Part shown: piece after piece, positions 33,699 through 43,133 of the stretch | Numbering within the stretch: the stretch's first letter is position 1 | Layout: every line of letters begins with the position of its first letter | Source: Vicinamibacterales bacterium | Lineage (GTDB): Bacteria > Acidobacteriota > Vicinamibacteria > Vicinamibacterales > 2-12-FULL-66-21 | Length of the DNA: 56,822 nt | Assembly (NCBI GenBank): GCA_036496585.1 | Contig: DASXLB010000040.1 | Location: 1-56,822 of the forward strand | Direction: 5' to 3' | Notes under the pieces: model-generated | Seen by the model: only the letters and a program-made list of their open reading frames with translations | Databases searched by the model: none | What the model was told of the DNA's origin: nothing | Position numbers and translations under genes: made by a program

Positions 33699-34799
33699 AT
33701 GTGGAAATCTGCGTCGCAGGTGACTGAGGCGGCGGTGCTCGAGGCGCTGCGCGGCGTGCGCGATCCGCTCGTCGAGCGCGACATCGTCGCCGCGAAATAC
33801 GTCAAAGAGGTGCAGATCGACGGCGGCCGCGTGTCGCTGGCGATCGAGCAGGCGGTGTTCGGCGCGTCGACGCGCACGCAGGTCGGCCAGGACGCCGGCG
33901 CCGTGGTGGCGAAGCTGCCCGGTGTCGCGAAGGTCGACGTCACCATGACGGCGCGGGTGCGGCCCGCGGTGGTCGGCGATCTGTCGAAGCAGCCGGTCGC
34001 CGGCGTCAAGAACGTGGTGGCCGTGGGCGCCGGCAAGGGCGGCGTGGGGAAGACGACCGTCTCGGTGAACCTCGCGATCGCGCTCAGTCAGGCGGGGGCG
34101 CGCGTCGCGATGATCGACGGCGACATCTACGGTCCCAACGTGCCGATCATGCTCGGCATCCAGACCGAGCTCGGCACGGACGGACGCCGCATCGTGCCCG
34201 CGACGCAGTACGGCATCCAGCTCGTGTCGATGGCTTTCCTGACCAAGGACGACACGCCGGTGATCTGGCGCGGTCCGATGCTGCACGGGGTCGTGCAGCA
34301 GTTCTTCCGCGAAGTGGCCTGGGACGAGGTGGATTACCTCATCGTCGACCTGCCTCCCGGGACCGGCGACGTGGCGCTCAGCCTCAGCCAGTCGATCCCG
34401 GTCGCCGGCGCGGTGCTGGTGACCACGCCGCAGACGGTCTCGGTCGCCGATACGCGCCGCGCCGTGAAGATGTACGAAAAGCTGAACGTGCCGCCGATGG
34501 GGCTCATCGAGAACATGAGCCATTTCGTGTGCCCGACCTGTCATACCGAGAGCGACATCTTCGGCAAGGGGGGCGGCGAGGCGCTGGCGGCCGAGACGCG
34601 CGTGCCGTTTCTGGGCCGGATCCCGATCTACGAGCCGATCCGCGTCGGCGGCGATACCGGCGTGCCGATCGTGATCGGAGAGCCGGACTCGGGCGCGGCT
34701 CAGTCCTTCCGGCAGGTGGCGGAGAGGCTCGCGTCGCAGCTGGCCATCCTCGCCCTCAAACCGCAATCGAAAGCGATTCCGCTGACGCAGGTGCGGTAG
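33699..34799 (+). CDS. apbC: Mrp/ApbC-type iron-sulfur carrier P-loop ATPase, 366 aa
   Basis: The ATG at 33699 has AGGGA 8 nt upstream; a GTG two codons earlier is too close to it. An N-terminal MIP18/DUF59 domain (about 1-90) begins VTEAAVLEALRGVRDPLV. The deviant Walker A is GKGGVGKTT near residue 113, and CPTC near residue 280 is the pair that binds a transient cluster at the dimer interface. Transfers 4Fe-4S clusters to client enzymes in the cytoplasm. Monocistronic or co-transcribed with the upstream small genes. Confidence 0.93.
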   Translation: MWKSASQVTEAAVLEALRGVRDPLVERDIVAAKYVKEVQIDGGRVSLAIEQAVFGASTRTQVGQDAGAVVAKLPGVAKVDVTMTARVRPAVVGDLSKQPVAGVKNVVAVGAGKGGVGKTTVSVNLAIALSQAGARVAMIDGDIYGPNVPIMLGIQTELGTDGRRIVPATQYGIQLVSMAFLTKDDTPVIWRGPMLHGVVQQFFREVAWDEVDYLIVDLPPGTGDVALSLSQSIPVAGAVLVTTPQTVSVADTRRAVKMYEKLNVPPMGLIENMSHFVCPTCHTESDIFGKGGGEALAAETRVPFLGRIPIYEPIRVGGDTGVPIVIGEPDSGAAQSFRQVAERLASQLAILALKPQSKAIPLTQVR

Positions 34800-34886
34800 A
34801 CCCGCATCCGCGTCGTCGATTCACTCGAGCGTCGACCCGGGTCAAAGGTACGGGCCCGCCGCGATCCGTAATAGGATGCGCAGTGA

Positions 34887-36713
34887 ATGGCTCCCCGCCA
34901 CCGCTCGCGCATTGTCGCGGCCATCGTGCTCGCGGGCGCGACGCTGTCGGCGCAGGGTGCAGGGTCGATTCGCGGCGAGGTCCACGCGCGGCATGGCATC
35001 GTGGCGGCCGGCCGCAGCTTCACCGCCGACGCGGGCGCGCGGGTGATGACGGCGGGCGGCAACGCGGTCGACGCCGGCGTGGCCTCGATCTTCGCCGCGG
35101 CCGTCACCGAGATCTCGCATTTCGGCCTGGGCGGCGAGGCCCCGATCATCATCTATTCGGCGCGTGACCAGCGCGTCGTCGTCATCAACGGTCAGGGACC
35201 CGCGCCGCGCGCCGCCGATCCGCGGCTGTTCGCCGGCAAGAATGCCATCCCGGGCAACGGACCACTCGGCGCGACGCTGCCGGCCGCCGTCGACTCGGCG
35301 TCGATCGCGCTGGCCCGTTATGGAACGAGATCGCTCTCCGAGGTCCTGCAGCCGGCGATCGCGCTTGCCGACGGCTTCCCGATGTACGAGTTCCTGCATC
35401 ACTACTTCGAGACGGAGCGCCGCAATTGCGAGCCGTACGCCTGGACGATGGAGACCTACTATCCGGGCGGGAGGCTCACAGCGGTCGGCGAGGTGTTCCG
35501 TCAGCCGAACCTGGCGGCGACGCTGCGGTTGCTGGCGGCTGCCGAGCAGGCGGCGCTTGCGCGCGGTGCGACGCGCGAGCAGGCCATCCAGGCCGGACGC
35601 GACGCTTTCTACAAGGGACCGATCGCGCACGAGATGGTGGCGGCGGTTCGCGAGGCCGGCGGCGTGATGACCGAAGACGACCTGGGGTCGTACGCGGGCA
35701 GAGTCGAGGAGCCCGCATCGGCCCCCTACCGCGGCTACACGGTCTACAAGGCCGGTTTCTGGAACCAGGGACCGTCGCTGCTGGAAGCGCTCCGCATTCT
35801 CGAGGGCTTCGACCTGCACGCGATGGGGGCGGGATCGGCCGACGCGCTGCACACGACCGTCGAGGCGATCAAGCTCGCCTACGCGGATCGGGATCGCTAC
35901 TACGGCGATCCCGACTTCGTGAGGGTGCCCGGCGACGTCTTGCTGTCGGCGCCGTATGCCGTGGCGCGGCGCGCGCTCATCGATCCGAAGCGCGCCAGCC
36001 TCGAACAGCGACCCGGCGATCCGTTCCACGCGAGCGCGTCGATGCCAGGCGATCGGCATCTGCCGGCCGCCGATTCGCGCGCTGCCGGCGGCGTCGCGGT
36101 TCCGGCAGGGGATCCACCCGAACATGGCGACACGACGTCGCTGCAGGTCGTCGACGCCGCCGGCAACCTGTTCTCCGCGACTCCAAGTTCCGGCTGGATT
36201 CTCGGCGGCGCCTTCATCGCTGGCCGGACCGGCGTGCCGATGAGCAACCGGATGCAGGCGTTCCATCTCGACCCGTCGAGCCCGAACGTACTCGCCGGGG
36301 GCAAACGGCCGCGCACGACGCTGACACCGACCGTGGTCCTCAAGGACGGCAAGCCGTTTCTCGCCATCGGCACGCCGGGCGGCGACAGTCAGGATCAACA
36401 GATTCTGCTCGTGCTGCTGAACATCATCGACTTCGGCATGGACGTGCAGGCGGCCATCGAGGCGCCGCGCGTCAACTCGCTCCACCCGGTCAGCTCGTTC
36501 GACGATCACCGGACGCAGCCAGGGGTGCTCGAGGTGGAGACGAGCCTGCCGCGCGCCGTCCTCGACGAGCTGAGGGCGCGCGGGCACGTGCTGCTGGCCC
36601 GTCCGCCGAATGGGATCTCGACCGGTGTCGTCGCCGCCGGCATCGACCCGGCGAGCGGGCAGCTCCGGGGCGGTGCTGACCTTCGCCGCGAGCGCGCCAT
36701 CGTCGCCTGGTAG
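34887..36713 (+). CDS. ggt: gamma-glutamyltransferase, 608 aa
   Basis: Cuts gamma-glutamyl bonds of glutathione and related peptides in the periplasm. Signal peptide at residues 1-22 or so. The autoprocessing nucleophile is Thr416 in HGDTTSLQVVD, which marks the large/small subunit boundary, and GTPGGDSQDQQ near residue 495 is the small-subunit conserved stretch. The expected precursor length matches. AGGA lies about 10 nt before the ATG, and TAGGAT at 34872-34877 could be a -10 element. Two M16 peptidase genes follow immediately (2-bp gap), so the three probably form an operon for extracellular peptide use. Confidence 0.92.
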   Translation: MAPRHRSRIVAAIVLAGATLSAQGAGSIRGEVHARHGIVAAGRSFTADAGARVMTAGGNAVDAGVASIFAAAVTEISHFGLGGEAPIIIYSARDQRVVVINGQGPAPRAADPRLFAGKNAIPGNGPLGATLPAAVDSASIALARYGTRSLSEVLQPAIALADGFPMYEFLHHYFETERRNCEPYAWTMETYYPGGRLTAVGEVFRQPNLAATLRLLAAAEQAALARGATREQAIQAGRDAFYKGPIAHEMVAAVREAGGVMTEDDLGSYAGRVEEPASAPYRGYTVYKAGFWNQGPSLLEALRILEGFDLHAMGAGSADALHTTVEAIKLAYADRDRYYGDPDFVRVPGDVLLSAPYAVARRALIDPKRASLEQRPGDPFHASASMPGDRHLPAADSRAAGGVAVPAGDPPEHGDTTSLQVVDAAGNLFSATPSSGWILGGAFIAGRTGVPMSNRMQAFHLDPSSPNVLAGGKRPRTTLTPTVVLKDGKPFLAIGTPGGDSQDQQILLVLLNIIDFGMDVQAAIEAPRVNSLHPVSSFDDHRTQPGVLEVETSLPRAVLDELRARGHVLLARPPNGISTGVVAAGIDPASGQLRGGADLRRERAIVAW

Positions 36714-36715
36714 CG

Positions 36716-38026
36716 ATGGACATCTCTTTCAGCAAGCACACGCTCGCCAACGGACTCGACGTGCTCGTCCACGAGGACCATGCCGTTCCGATCGTGGCGG
36801 TCAATCTCTGGTATCACGTCGGCTCGAAGAACGAGACGCCCGGACGGACCGGATTCGCGCACCTGTTCGAGCACCTGATGTTCGAGGGCTCGCAGCACTA
36901 CGATCGCGGCTACTTTCATCCGCTGCAGGAGGCGGGGGCGGCGCTGAACGGATCGACAAACGCCGATCGGACCAACTACTGGGAAGTGGTGCCGACCAAC
37001 GCGCTCGATCTGGCGTTGTGGATGGAGTCGGACCGGATGGGCTATCTACTGCCGGCGCTCACCGACGCCAAGTTCGAGAACCAGCGTGAGGTCGTCCTCA
37101 ACGAGCGGCGGCAGAACTACGAGAACCGCCCCTACGGCCTGGCCGGCATGGCGATCGTGGCGGCGCTCTATCCGCCGGACCATCCGTATCACTGGTTGAC
37201 CATTGGCGCGGCCGACGACATCCGCGCCGCCCACATCGACGACGTGCGGGCCTTCTTCGAGCGTTACTACCACCCGCGCAACGCCTCGCTGGCGCTGGCC
37301 GGCGACATCGATCCCGAGCACGGCCTCGCGCTGGCCGCGCAGTACTTCGACGAGATCGCGGGCGGCATCAGGCCCGAGCGCGTGCAGCTGGCCGAGCCTG
37401 CGCCGCGCGCCGACGACCTGCGGCTGGTGCTCGAGGATCGCGTCGAGCTGCCGCGGCTCTACATGGCGTGGCACTCGCAGGCGCTGTTCGCCGCGGGCGA
37501 CGCCGAGCTCGATCTGCTCGCGGAGGTCCTGGCGAGCGGCAAGACGTCGCGCCTGTATCGGGCGCTCGTCTACGACCAGCGGATCGCCACGGAGGTGGCG
37601 GCTTCGCAGAACTCGCGCGAGGGCGGCAGCTTCTTCCAGATCGTCGCGACCGCGGCGCCAGGGCGAACGCTGGCGGAAGTCGAGCGCGCGATCGCCAGGG
37701 AGATCGCCGACGTCAGCGACCGCGGGCCGACCGAACAGGAGGTCGATCGGTGCCTCGCGCAGGCGGAGGCGCATTTTCTCTTCCGCCTGCAGACGGTCGG
37801 CGGGTTCGGCGGCAAATCGGATCAGCTGAACGCCTACAACACGTTCCTTGGTGACCCGGGGTACTTCGCCAAGGATCTCGATCGATACCGCTCAGCGACG
37901 CCGCAGGCGCTGCAGCGGGCGGCCGCTGCCGTGCTGCGGCCGGCCGGGCGCGTCATCCTCAGCCTGGTGCCGCGCGGCCGTGTCGCGCTGGCGCTTCCCG
38001 AGTCCGAGCCGGTGGCGGTCTCGTAA
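36716..38026 (+). CDS. M16-family zinc peptidase, catalytic subunit, 436 aa
   Basis: The inverted zinc motif HxxEH is His49-Leu-Phe-Glu52-His53 in HLFEHLMFEG, followed by the conserved NGSTNADRTNYWE and EVVLNERRQNYENRP, which brings the third zinc ligand. The length is that of a single M16B half, so the protein needs a partner. The next gene supplies it, overlapping by one base (TAATG). A signal peptide is not clear at the chosen start. Confidence 0.92.
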   Translation: MDISFSKHTLANGLDVLVHEDHAVPIVAVNLWYHVGSKNETPGRTGFAHLFEHLMFEGSQHYDRGYFHPLQEAGAALNGSTNADRTNYWEVVPTNALDLALWMESDRMGYLLPALTDAKFENQREVVLNERRQNYENRPYGLAGMAIVAALYPPDHPYHWLTIGAADDIRAAHIDDVRAFFERYYHPRNASLALAGDIDPEHGLALAAQYFDEIAGGIRPERVQLAEPAPRADDLRLVLEDRVELPRLYMAWHSQALFAAGDAELDLLAEVLASGKTSRLYRALVYDQRIATEVAASQNSREGGSFFQIVATAAPGRTLAEVERAIAREIADVSDRGPTEQEVDRCLAQAEAHFLFRLQTVGGFGGKSDQLNAYNTFLGDPGYFAKDLDRYRSATPQALQRAAAAVLRPAGRVILSLVPRGRVALALPESEPVAVS

Positions 38027-39390
38027 TGTCCGTCGATCGCAGCCGCCTGCCGGCGCTCGGCGCGGACCCACGATTCCGCTTTCCTGAGATCCAGCGCACC
38101 GTTCTGGACAACGGTCTGCGAGTCTGGACCGTCTCGCACAACCAGGTGCCGCTCGTGGCGCTCCTGGTGCTCGTGCCGGTCGGCGCCTCGTCGGATCCGC
38201 CGGATCGCCCGGGGCTGGCGGCGATCACCGGCGACATGCTCGACGAGGGCGCGGGCGACCGTTCCGCGCTCGACGTGCACGAGGCGCTCGGACGCATCGG
38301 CGCTCAGCTGGATCTCGAGGTCGGTCATGACGCCACCGTGATGTCGTTGACGACGCTCGAACGGCATCTCGGCCAAGGACTGGAGCTGCTGCGCGACATG
38401 CTGGCGGCGCCACGCTTCGAGCAGCGTGAATTCGATCGCGTCCGCGATCTGCGGCTCAACCGGCTGTTGCAGCTCAAGGACATGCCGCCGGCGCTGGCCG
38501 ACCGCGCGTTCATGCAGCTGATCTACCGCAACCATCCGTACGGCCATCTGCCGATCGGGTCCGAAGGCGCGCTCCGCTCCCTGATGATCCGCGACATCGT
38601 CGCGTTCCACCGCCGTGCGTTCGTGCCGTCGCGGACGACGGTGATCGCGGTGGGGGATGCGACGCACGCGGCGATGATCGACGCGGTGCGCCGCGCATTC
38701 GACGGCTGGCAGGCGCAGCCGGACGGGCCGGTGGCCGATCCCGACGCGTTTGCCAACCCGCCGGTGCCCGCCGCGAAGCTGGCGCTGGTGCACCGCGCCG
38801 GCGCGGCGCAGTCGGAGCTGCGCATCGGGCACGTCGCCCTGCCGCGCAAGACGCCCGACTATCACGCCGCGCTCGTCGCCAACATGATCCTCGGCGGCCA
38901 GTTCGTCAGCCGGATCAACATGAACCTGCGGGAGGAGAAGGGCTATACCTACGGGGCGCGAACGGCGTTCGAGTTCCGTCGCGCGCCCGGGCCGTTCGTA
39001 CTGCACGCCAGCGTCCAGTCAGAGGCCACCGCCGACGCGCTGCGCGAGGCGCTCGGCGAGATCCGCGCCATCCGCGGCGATCGACCGATCACCCGTGAAG
39101 AGCTCCACCTCGGCCGCGCATCGCTGACGCGGGGATATCCGCGGAGCTTCGAAACCGCCGATCAGATCGCCCGCGGTGCCGCGCAGCTCACGCTCTACGG
39201 CCTGCCCGACGACTACTTCAGCACGTTCATTCCAAAGGTGATGGCGCTCGACGAAGATGACGCCACCGCCGCGGCGTTCAAGCACATCGATCCCGCACGC
39301 CTGCTCGCGGTCGTCGTCGGAGACCGAGAGAAGCTGCTGCCGTCGCTCAAGGCGCTCGAGCTCGGCGAGGTGGTCGAAATCGCAGTGTAG
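38026..39390 (+). CDS. M16-family peptidase, non-catalytic partner, 454 aa
   Basis: Same M16 fold as the preceding gene, but HxxEH is replaced by ITGDMLDEGAGD, so zinc cannot be held. NMNLREEKGYTYGARTAFE near residue 305 is the Arg/Tyr element that binds substrate in the partner subunits. This active/inactive pairing is standard for bacterial M16B heterodimers. Overlaps the catalytic gene by one base and is followed by the inverted 9-nt repeat arrays. Confidence 0.9.
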   Translation: MSVDRSRLPALGADPRFRFPEIQRTVLDNGLRVWTVSHNQVPLVALLVLVPVGASSDPPDRPGLAAITGDMLDEGAGDRSALDVHEALGRIGAQLDLEVGHDATVMSLTTLERHLGQGLELLRDMLAAPRFEQREFDRVRDLRLNRLLQLKDMPPALADRAFMQLIYRNHPYGHLPIGSEGALRSLMIRDIVAFHRRAFVPSRTTVIAVGDATHAAMIDAVRRAFDGWQAQPDGPVADPDAFANPPVPAAKLALVHRAGAAQSELRIGHVALPRKTPDYHAALVANMILGGQFVSRINMNLREEKGYTYGARTAFEFRRAPGPFVLHASVQSEATADALREALGEIRAIRGDRPITREELHLGRASLTRGYPRSFETADQIARGAAQLTLYGLPDDYFSTFIPKVMALDEDDATAAAFKHIDPARLLAVVVGDREKLLPSLKALELGEVVEIAV

Positions 39391-39405
39391 CGGGCGGCGG
39401 CAGAA

Positions 39406-39480
39406 AAAGGTGCCAAAGGTGCCAAAGGGGCCAAAGGGGCCAAGGGTGCTAAGGGTGCTGGTGCTAGGGTGCTAAGGGTG
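39406..39480 (+). repeat. left array of 9-nt AAGGGTGCN-type repeats
   Basis: About eight degenerate units: AAAGGTGCC twice, AAAGGGGCC twice, AAGGGTGCT twice, then shortened GGTGCT and AGGGTGCT. It begins 15 bp after the M16 stop. The same unit occurs in the reverse orientation downstream. Confidence 0.85.
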
Positions 39481-39545
39481 AGGGTATTCAGCCCTCAGCC
39501 GCGCATCAGATATCCTGAGCTTGGCGCTGGCAGCTGCTCCTCTCG

Positions 39546-39784
39546 GCACGCTTGCCACTCTTCCACACCTTGGTACCCCTTCGCACCTCGCACCCTTCGC
39601 ACGCTTGGCACCTTTCGCACGCTTCGGCACCTTTCGCACCCTGCACCCTTCGCACCCTGCACCCTTCGCACCCTTGGCACCCTTCGCACCAGCACCCTTA
39701 GCACCTTGCAGCCTTCGCGCCCTTGGCACCATTCGCACCAGCACCCTTAGCACCTTTGGCCCCTTTAGCACCCTTGGCACCCTT
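39546..39784 (-). repeat. right array of the same 9-nt repeat in reverse orientation
   Basis: On the plus strand the unit reads GCACCCTTN, the reverse complement of the left array. About 21 GCAC-containing units are counted, mostly 9 nt with some 6- and 7-nt variants such as GCACCA and GCACCCT. Between the arrays, 39481-39545 is non-repetitive. A transcript through both could fold into a long imperfect hairpin. The frame is never broken by the 9-nt unit, so antisense reading frames here encode Lys-Gly-Ala runs; these are judged not to be genes. Confidence 0.85.
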
Positions 39785-39860
39785 GCGAGGAACCGTTCAG
39801 CGAGCGTGACCGTCCAACTAGCGAACGGCCGGAGCGGGTTGTACACTGGGCCGTTCGCCT
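39785..39860. other. short leader with a putative -10 element
   Basis: Non-repetitive sequence between the repeat array and the next small gene. TACACT at 39842-39847 is a possible -10 element, 13 nt before the ATG at 39861. Nothing else is recognised. Confidence 0.3.
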
Positions 39861-40070
39861 ATGCCCTCCCGGTTCAGCCTCAGCCTCGTGGGTGTGGTCG
39901 GCGTGCTCGTTGCCGTCATCGCCACGGCTGCACTGTGGCTCGCCGTTTCCGATCCCGTCACCACCGCGACCGCCGTCGATGCTGCCGCGCAGGGCGACGT
40001 GTCGCCGATCATGAAAGCACTGGCGGGCGCGCTCTTCGACGCACTGCAAGGCATCATCAAGTACCTCTGA
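39861..40070 (+). CDS. small single-pass membrane protein, 69 aa
   Basis: One long hydrophobic helix (about residues 7-31) is followed by an Ala-rich linker and a C-terminal amphipathic helix (IMKALAGALFDALQGIIKYL). No ribosome binding site is obvious. No family was recognised. It lies after the repeat arrays and 73 bp before the large membrane protein, on the same strand. Confidence 0.5.
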   Translation: MPSRFSLSLVGVVGVLVAVIATAALWLAVSDPVTTATAVDAAAQGDVSPIMKALAGALFDALQGIIKYL

Positions 40071-40143
40071 CCCCGGACACGAAGCTGGCCAACGACGTCG
40101 CGCGCACGCCAGAACGCCGCTTCAATGTCGAACCGGCGCGTCA

Positions 40144-41634
40144 ATGACCGAGATTCCGCCGGCGCGACGCATCCTGGGCAGTCTGCCGCGCGACTTCAGG
40201 GGCGTCTTGACGATCTGGCTGATCGGCGCCTGGACGCTGCTCATGTCGCGCGCGCCGGCGGATCCGGATCTCTGGGGGCACCTTCGGTTCGGCCGCGACC
40301 TGCTGGCAGCCGGACGCCTGACCACCGTCGATCCGTATTCGTTCACCAGCGACCGTCCGTGGATCAACCACGAGTGGTTGTCGGAAGCGTTGATGGCGGC
40401 GGCGTTCAACGGCGCCGGCGCGGCGGGGCTCAACCTGCTGCGCTTCGCCGTAATCGGCCTGGTGCTCCTGCTCGTGTGGCGCACATCGCGCAGCGTCGCG
40501 CCTCGCTATCGATCCATCCTGGTGGCGCTCGCCGCGGTCGGGATTACGCTTCGTGCGCTGCCGGTCCGCCCCCAGCTGTTCTCGCTCCTCTGCTTCGCCC
40601 TGATGCTCGCGGTGCTCGTGCGGACCGAATCCGAAGGCCACCGCCGTTCGCTCCTCTGGCTGCCGCCGATCTTTGCCTTCTGGGTGAACGTGCACGGCGG
40701 ATGGATCGTCGGTCTGGGCACGCTGGCCCTCTGGACCGTCTTCTCCCTCGGTCGCCGGGCGCGCGCACCCTGGGCTCTCCCGGCGGCCGCGACAGCGTCC
40801 GCACTGGCGACGCTGATCAATCCGTACGGCGTGCACATGTGGACCTTCATCTATTCAACGGTCGGCTTTGACCGGCCGATGATCGGCGACTGGATGCCGA
40901 TCTACGCGCTGCCGCCGGGCTTCTGGCTCGGATGGCTGGTCGGCGCCGGACTCTGTGTTGCGGGGTGGCGTTGTCGCGCGCGCATCCCGAGCCGCCATCT
41001 CGCCATCGCCGCCATTCTGGGCCTGGCGGCGATCCGGGTGAGCCGCATCGACGCGTTCTTCTGCCTCGCGGCGGTGTTCCTGCTGGCGCCCGTGTTCCCG
41101 ACGCGCGGCACTACAGTTGCGCCGGCCGCGAGCGCGCCGCGCGCCATGGCGGTTGTCGGTGCGCTGTCGGCTGTCGCGGTCGCGATCGCGACCGTGATGC
41201 GGCTGCCGCACATCGAGATTCGGCCACAGCTGATGCCCGAAGCCGCCGCGGTTGACTACGTTGTGCAGCAGCGCCTCGTCGGACGCTTCCTGACGTGGTT
41301 CGACTGGGGAGAATTCGCGATCTGGCATCTTGCCGATCAGCACGTGCGCGTGTCGATGGACGGACGGCGCGAAACCGTCTACTCCGATCGCGTCGTCAGC
41401 GACCATCTGCGCTTTTATGCCGCGACCATCGATCCGGGCGCCTACGCGCGCGGGATCGCCGCCGACTACGCGTGGCTGCCGCGCGACGTGCCGGCAGTGC
41501 GGCACCTCATCGACAGCGGCTGGACGCCGGCCTTCAGCGGACCGATCTCGGTGATCTTGCGCGCGCCCGGGCGTGCGCCGACGCCGCCGATGGTGGTCTC
41601 GAGGAGCGGGCCGCGCGACTTTCCGGGCCCGTGA
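40144..41634 (+). CDS. multi-pass membrane protein, GT-C glycosyltransferase-like, 496 aa
   Basis: About ten transmembrane helices from residue 20 to 355. The first loop reads DPDLWGHLRFGRDLL then DPYSFTSDRPWINHEWLSE, the acidic-residue loop common in polytopic GT-C-like proteins. The C-terminal 140 residues form a soluble domain with WFDWGEFAIWHLADQHVRVSMDGRR. A lipid-linked sugar transfer role is possible but unproven. It converges with the hydrolase gene at 41682. Confidence 0.7.
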   Translation: MTEIPPARRILGSLPRDFRGVLTIWLIGAWTLLMSRAPADPDLWGHLRFGRDLLAAGRLTTVDPYSFTSDRPWINHEWLSEALMAAAFNGAGAAGLNLLRFAVIGLVLLLVWRTSRSVAPRYRSILVALAAVGITLRALPVRPQLFSLLCFALMLAVLVRTESEGHRRSLLWLPPIFAFWVNVHGGWIVGLGTLALWTVFSLGRRARAPWALPAAATASALATLINPYGVHMWTFIYSTVGFDRPMIGDWMPIYALPPGFWLGWLVGAGLCVAGWRCRARIPSRHLAIAAILGLAAIRVSRIDAFFCLAAVFLLAPVFPTRGTTVAPAASAPRAMAVVGALSAVAVAIATVMRLPHIEIRPQLMPEAAAVDYVVQQRLVGRFLTWFDWGEFAIWHLADQHVRVSMDGRRETVYSDRVVSDHLRFYAATIDPGAYARGIAADYAWLPRDVPAVRHLIDSGWTPAFSGPISVILRAPGRAPTPPMVVSRSGPRDFPGP

Positions 41635-41681
41635 TCGATCCGGTGCCAACGAAGCTGTCGATCCGTGGCAGGGACCGCCGT

Positions 41682-42695
41682 CTACGCGAGCGCGCGGTCG
41701 AGGAAACGGCACAGCGCAAAGCCGTCCAGGTACTTGAACGGGGTGACGCCGGTACTGTAGTGGCCGCACGGCAGTATCTTCAGGTCGTGTGCGATGCCGT
41801 GGTTGCGGAACTCGTTCACCAGCATCCGTGAGAGATTGACCGGGAAGGTCAAGTCGTACCGCGCATAGACGAGCAGCAGCCTCCGGCCGCGGACCTGCTC
41901 GATGTACGGCAGTGGGCTGATCGGCAGCCACATGCGCCGCAGCTCATCGAGCGTCACGTTCCCCTCGAGCGTCTCGCGCACGTGCCGGGTCGACAATCCC
42001 TCCCAGACGACGTCGGCGAAATAGGGAGAGATGTGATTGAGTGCCGCGGCTGTTATGAGCGGCTCGTGCGCGGTGGTGAGCATCGCCAGACACGAGCCGA
42101 GGCTGGTGCCCAGGATGCCGACCGCGCCGTGGCCCTGCCGCTCCAGCCAGGCGATCGCCTGGCGCGCGTCTTTCACCGCCTGCCGGCACACCTGCGCGGT
42201 GCGACCGATGTTCGAGCTGACGATGTAGTCGGCGCGGGTGAGCTCGGGCGGCATCCGGCGGTCGTGATAGGGGAGGCTCAAGCGCAGCGCGGAGATGCCG
42301 AAGCGGTTCAGCAGCCGGCAGAGTCCGACGTGTCCGTTCGCGTCCGAGTTCCACTGCGGCAGCACGAGTACGGCGCGGCGCCGGCCCTTTTCGCCGCCCG
42401 CTGGAAAGTAGCGGGCGTGGACTGTGTTGTTTTCCAGATGCGGCGAGCGGACGGCGCTCGTGAAGGTCAGCGTACCGTCGTGAAGCTGGTAGTCGGCCGC
42501 CGGCTCGACGTGATAAAACGCCTCGCTGCGCGCCACGGTCGCTTCCCCCCACGCCTGCAGCGCCGCGCGCGGATCGCCGTCCGGGACCGCTTCATCCGCC
42601 AGCCAGTCGACGCCCCATTCGAACGGCCGCGCGACGCGATCGGTCGAGACCGCCGCGAGCTTCCGCTCCCAATGGTGGAAGACGCGCGCGATCAC
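41682..42695 (-). CDS. alpha/beta hydrolase, 337 aa
   Basis: Nucleophile elbow GTSLGS with Ser198; the acid is in VYARYDLTFP and the His in LPCGHYSTG near the C-terminus. LPQWNSDANGHVGLCRLL near residue 113 may be an oxyanion or lid region. There is no signal peptide. It begins 3 bp after the rhodanese gene and is the last gene of a minus-strand operon. The substrate is unknown. Confidence 0.82.
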   Translation of the reverse strand: MIARVFHHWERKLAAVSTDRVARPFEWGVDWLADEAVPDGDPRAALQAWGEATVARSEAFYHVEPAADYQLHDGTLTFTSAVRSPHLENNTVHARYFPAGGEKGRRRAVLVLPQWNSDANGHVGLCRLLNRFGISALRLSLPYHDRRMPPELTRADYIVSSNIGRTAQVCRQAVKDARQAIAWLERQGHGAVGILGTSLGSCLAMLTTAHEPLITAAALNHISPYFADVVWEGLSTRHVRETLEGNVTLDELRRMWLPISPLPYIEQVRGRRLLLVYARYDLTFPVNLSRMLVNEFRNHGIAHDLKILPCGHYSTGVTPFKYLDGFALCRFLDRALA

Positions 42696-42698
42696 GAA

Positions 42699-43133
42699 TC
42701 AGCGGTCTCCGGCAGCTTTCTCCCGCAGCGCGCCGTAGGTGCGGGAGGGATCGCTCTCGGTCTCCACGGGCAGCCCCTCCTGCGTCCACCCCGCCTCACC
42801 GGTCTGCGGCGACCCGTGGAAGCCGCCGAGGACGTTGGCGAGGTCGCGATAGCCGGCACTCGCCAGCAGTTCGCAGGCGTGCTGGGATCGGACGCCGCTG
42901 CGGCAGCCGAGCAGCAGCGGCGCGTCGGGAGAAAAGCTCGCGTGGACGACCGGCAGGAAATCGGGATTGGGCTGCATCAGCCCGGTTGCCGGATCCAGGT
43001 GCAGGAGCGGCACGTTGAACGCGCCGGTGGGATGGCCCTGCTCGAATTCCGGAACCGAACGGACGTCGAGATACACGGCGCCGCCGGCCTGCCGTGCGTG
43101 CGCCTGGTGAACCGTGACGTGCTTGATCGTCAT
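42699..43133 (-). CDS. single-domain rhodanese-like protein, 144 aa
   Basis: AGGAG lies 5 nt before the ATG. The rhodanese fold is marked by VYLDVRSVPEFEQGHPTGAFNVP and by the active-site loop GCRSGVRSQ with Cys77, which carries the persulfide. The ATG overlaps the stop of the amidase (ATGA). Probable sulfur-transfer role, or redox sensing. The joint position with an amidase suggests work on sulfur- or nitrogen-containing compounds (inference). Confidence 0.87.
   Translation of the reverse strand: MTIKHVTVHQAHARQAGGAVYLDVRSVPEFEQGHPTGAFNVPLLHLDPATGLMQPNPDFLPVVHASFSPDAPLLLGCRSGVRSQHACELLASAGYRDLANVLGGFHGSPQTGEAGWTQEGLPVETESDPSRTYGALREKAAGDR

Noticed and set aside
39406-39784. CRISPR array
   Set aside because: Units are only 9 nt, directly joined, with no spacers, and no cas genes are near.
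39472-39846. A 124-codon minus-strand frame, and several plus-strand frames, across the repeat arrays
   Set aside because: The 9-nt period keeps every frame open and yields Lys-Gly-Ala or Arg-Val-Leu runs. There is no ribosome binding site or sensible domain, so they are by-products of the repeat.
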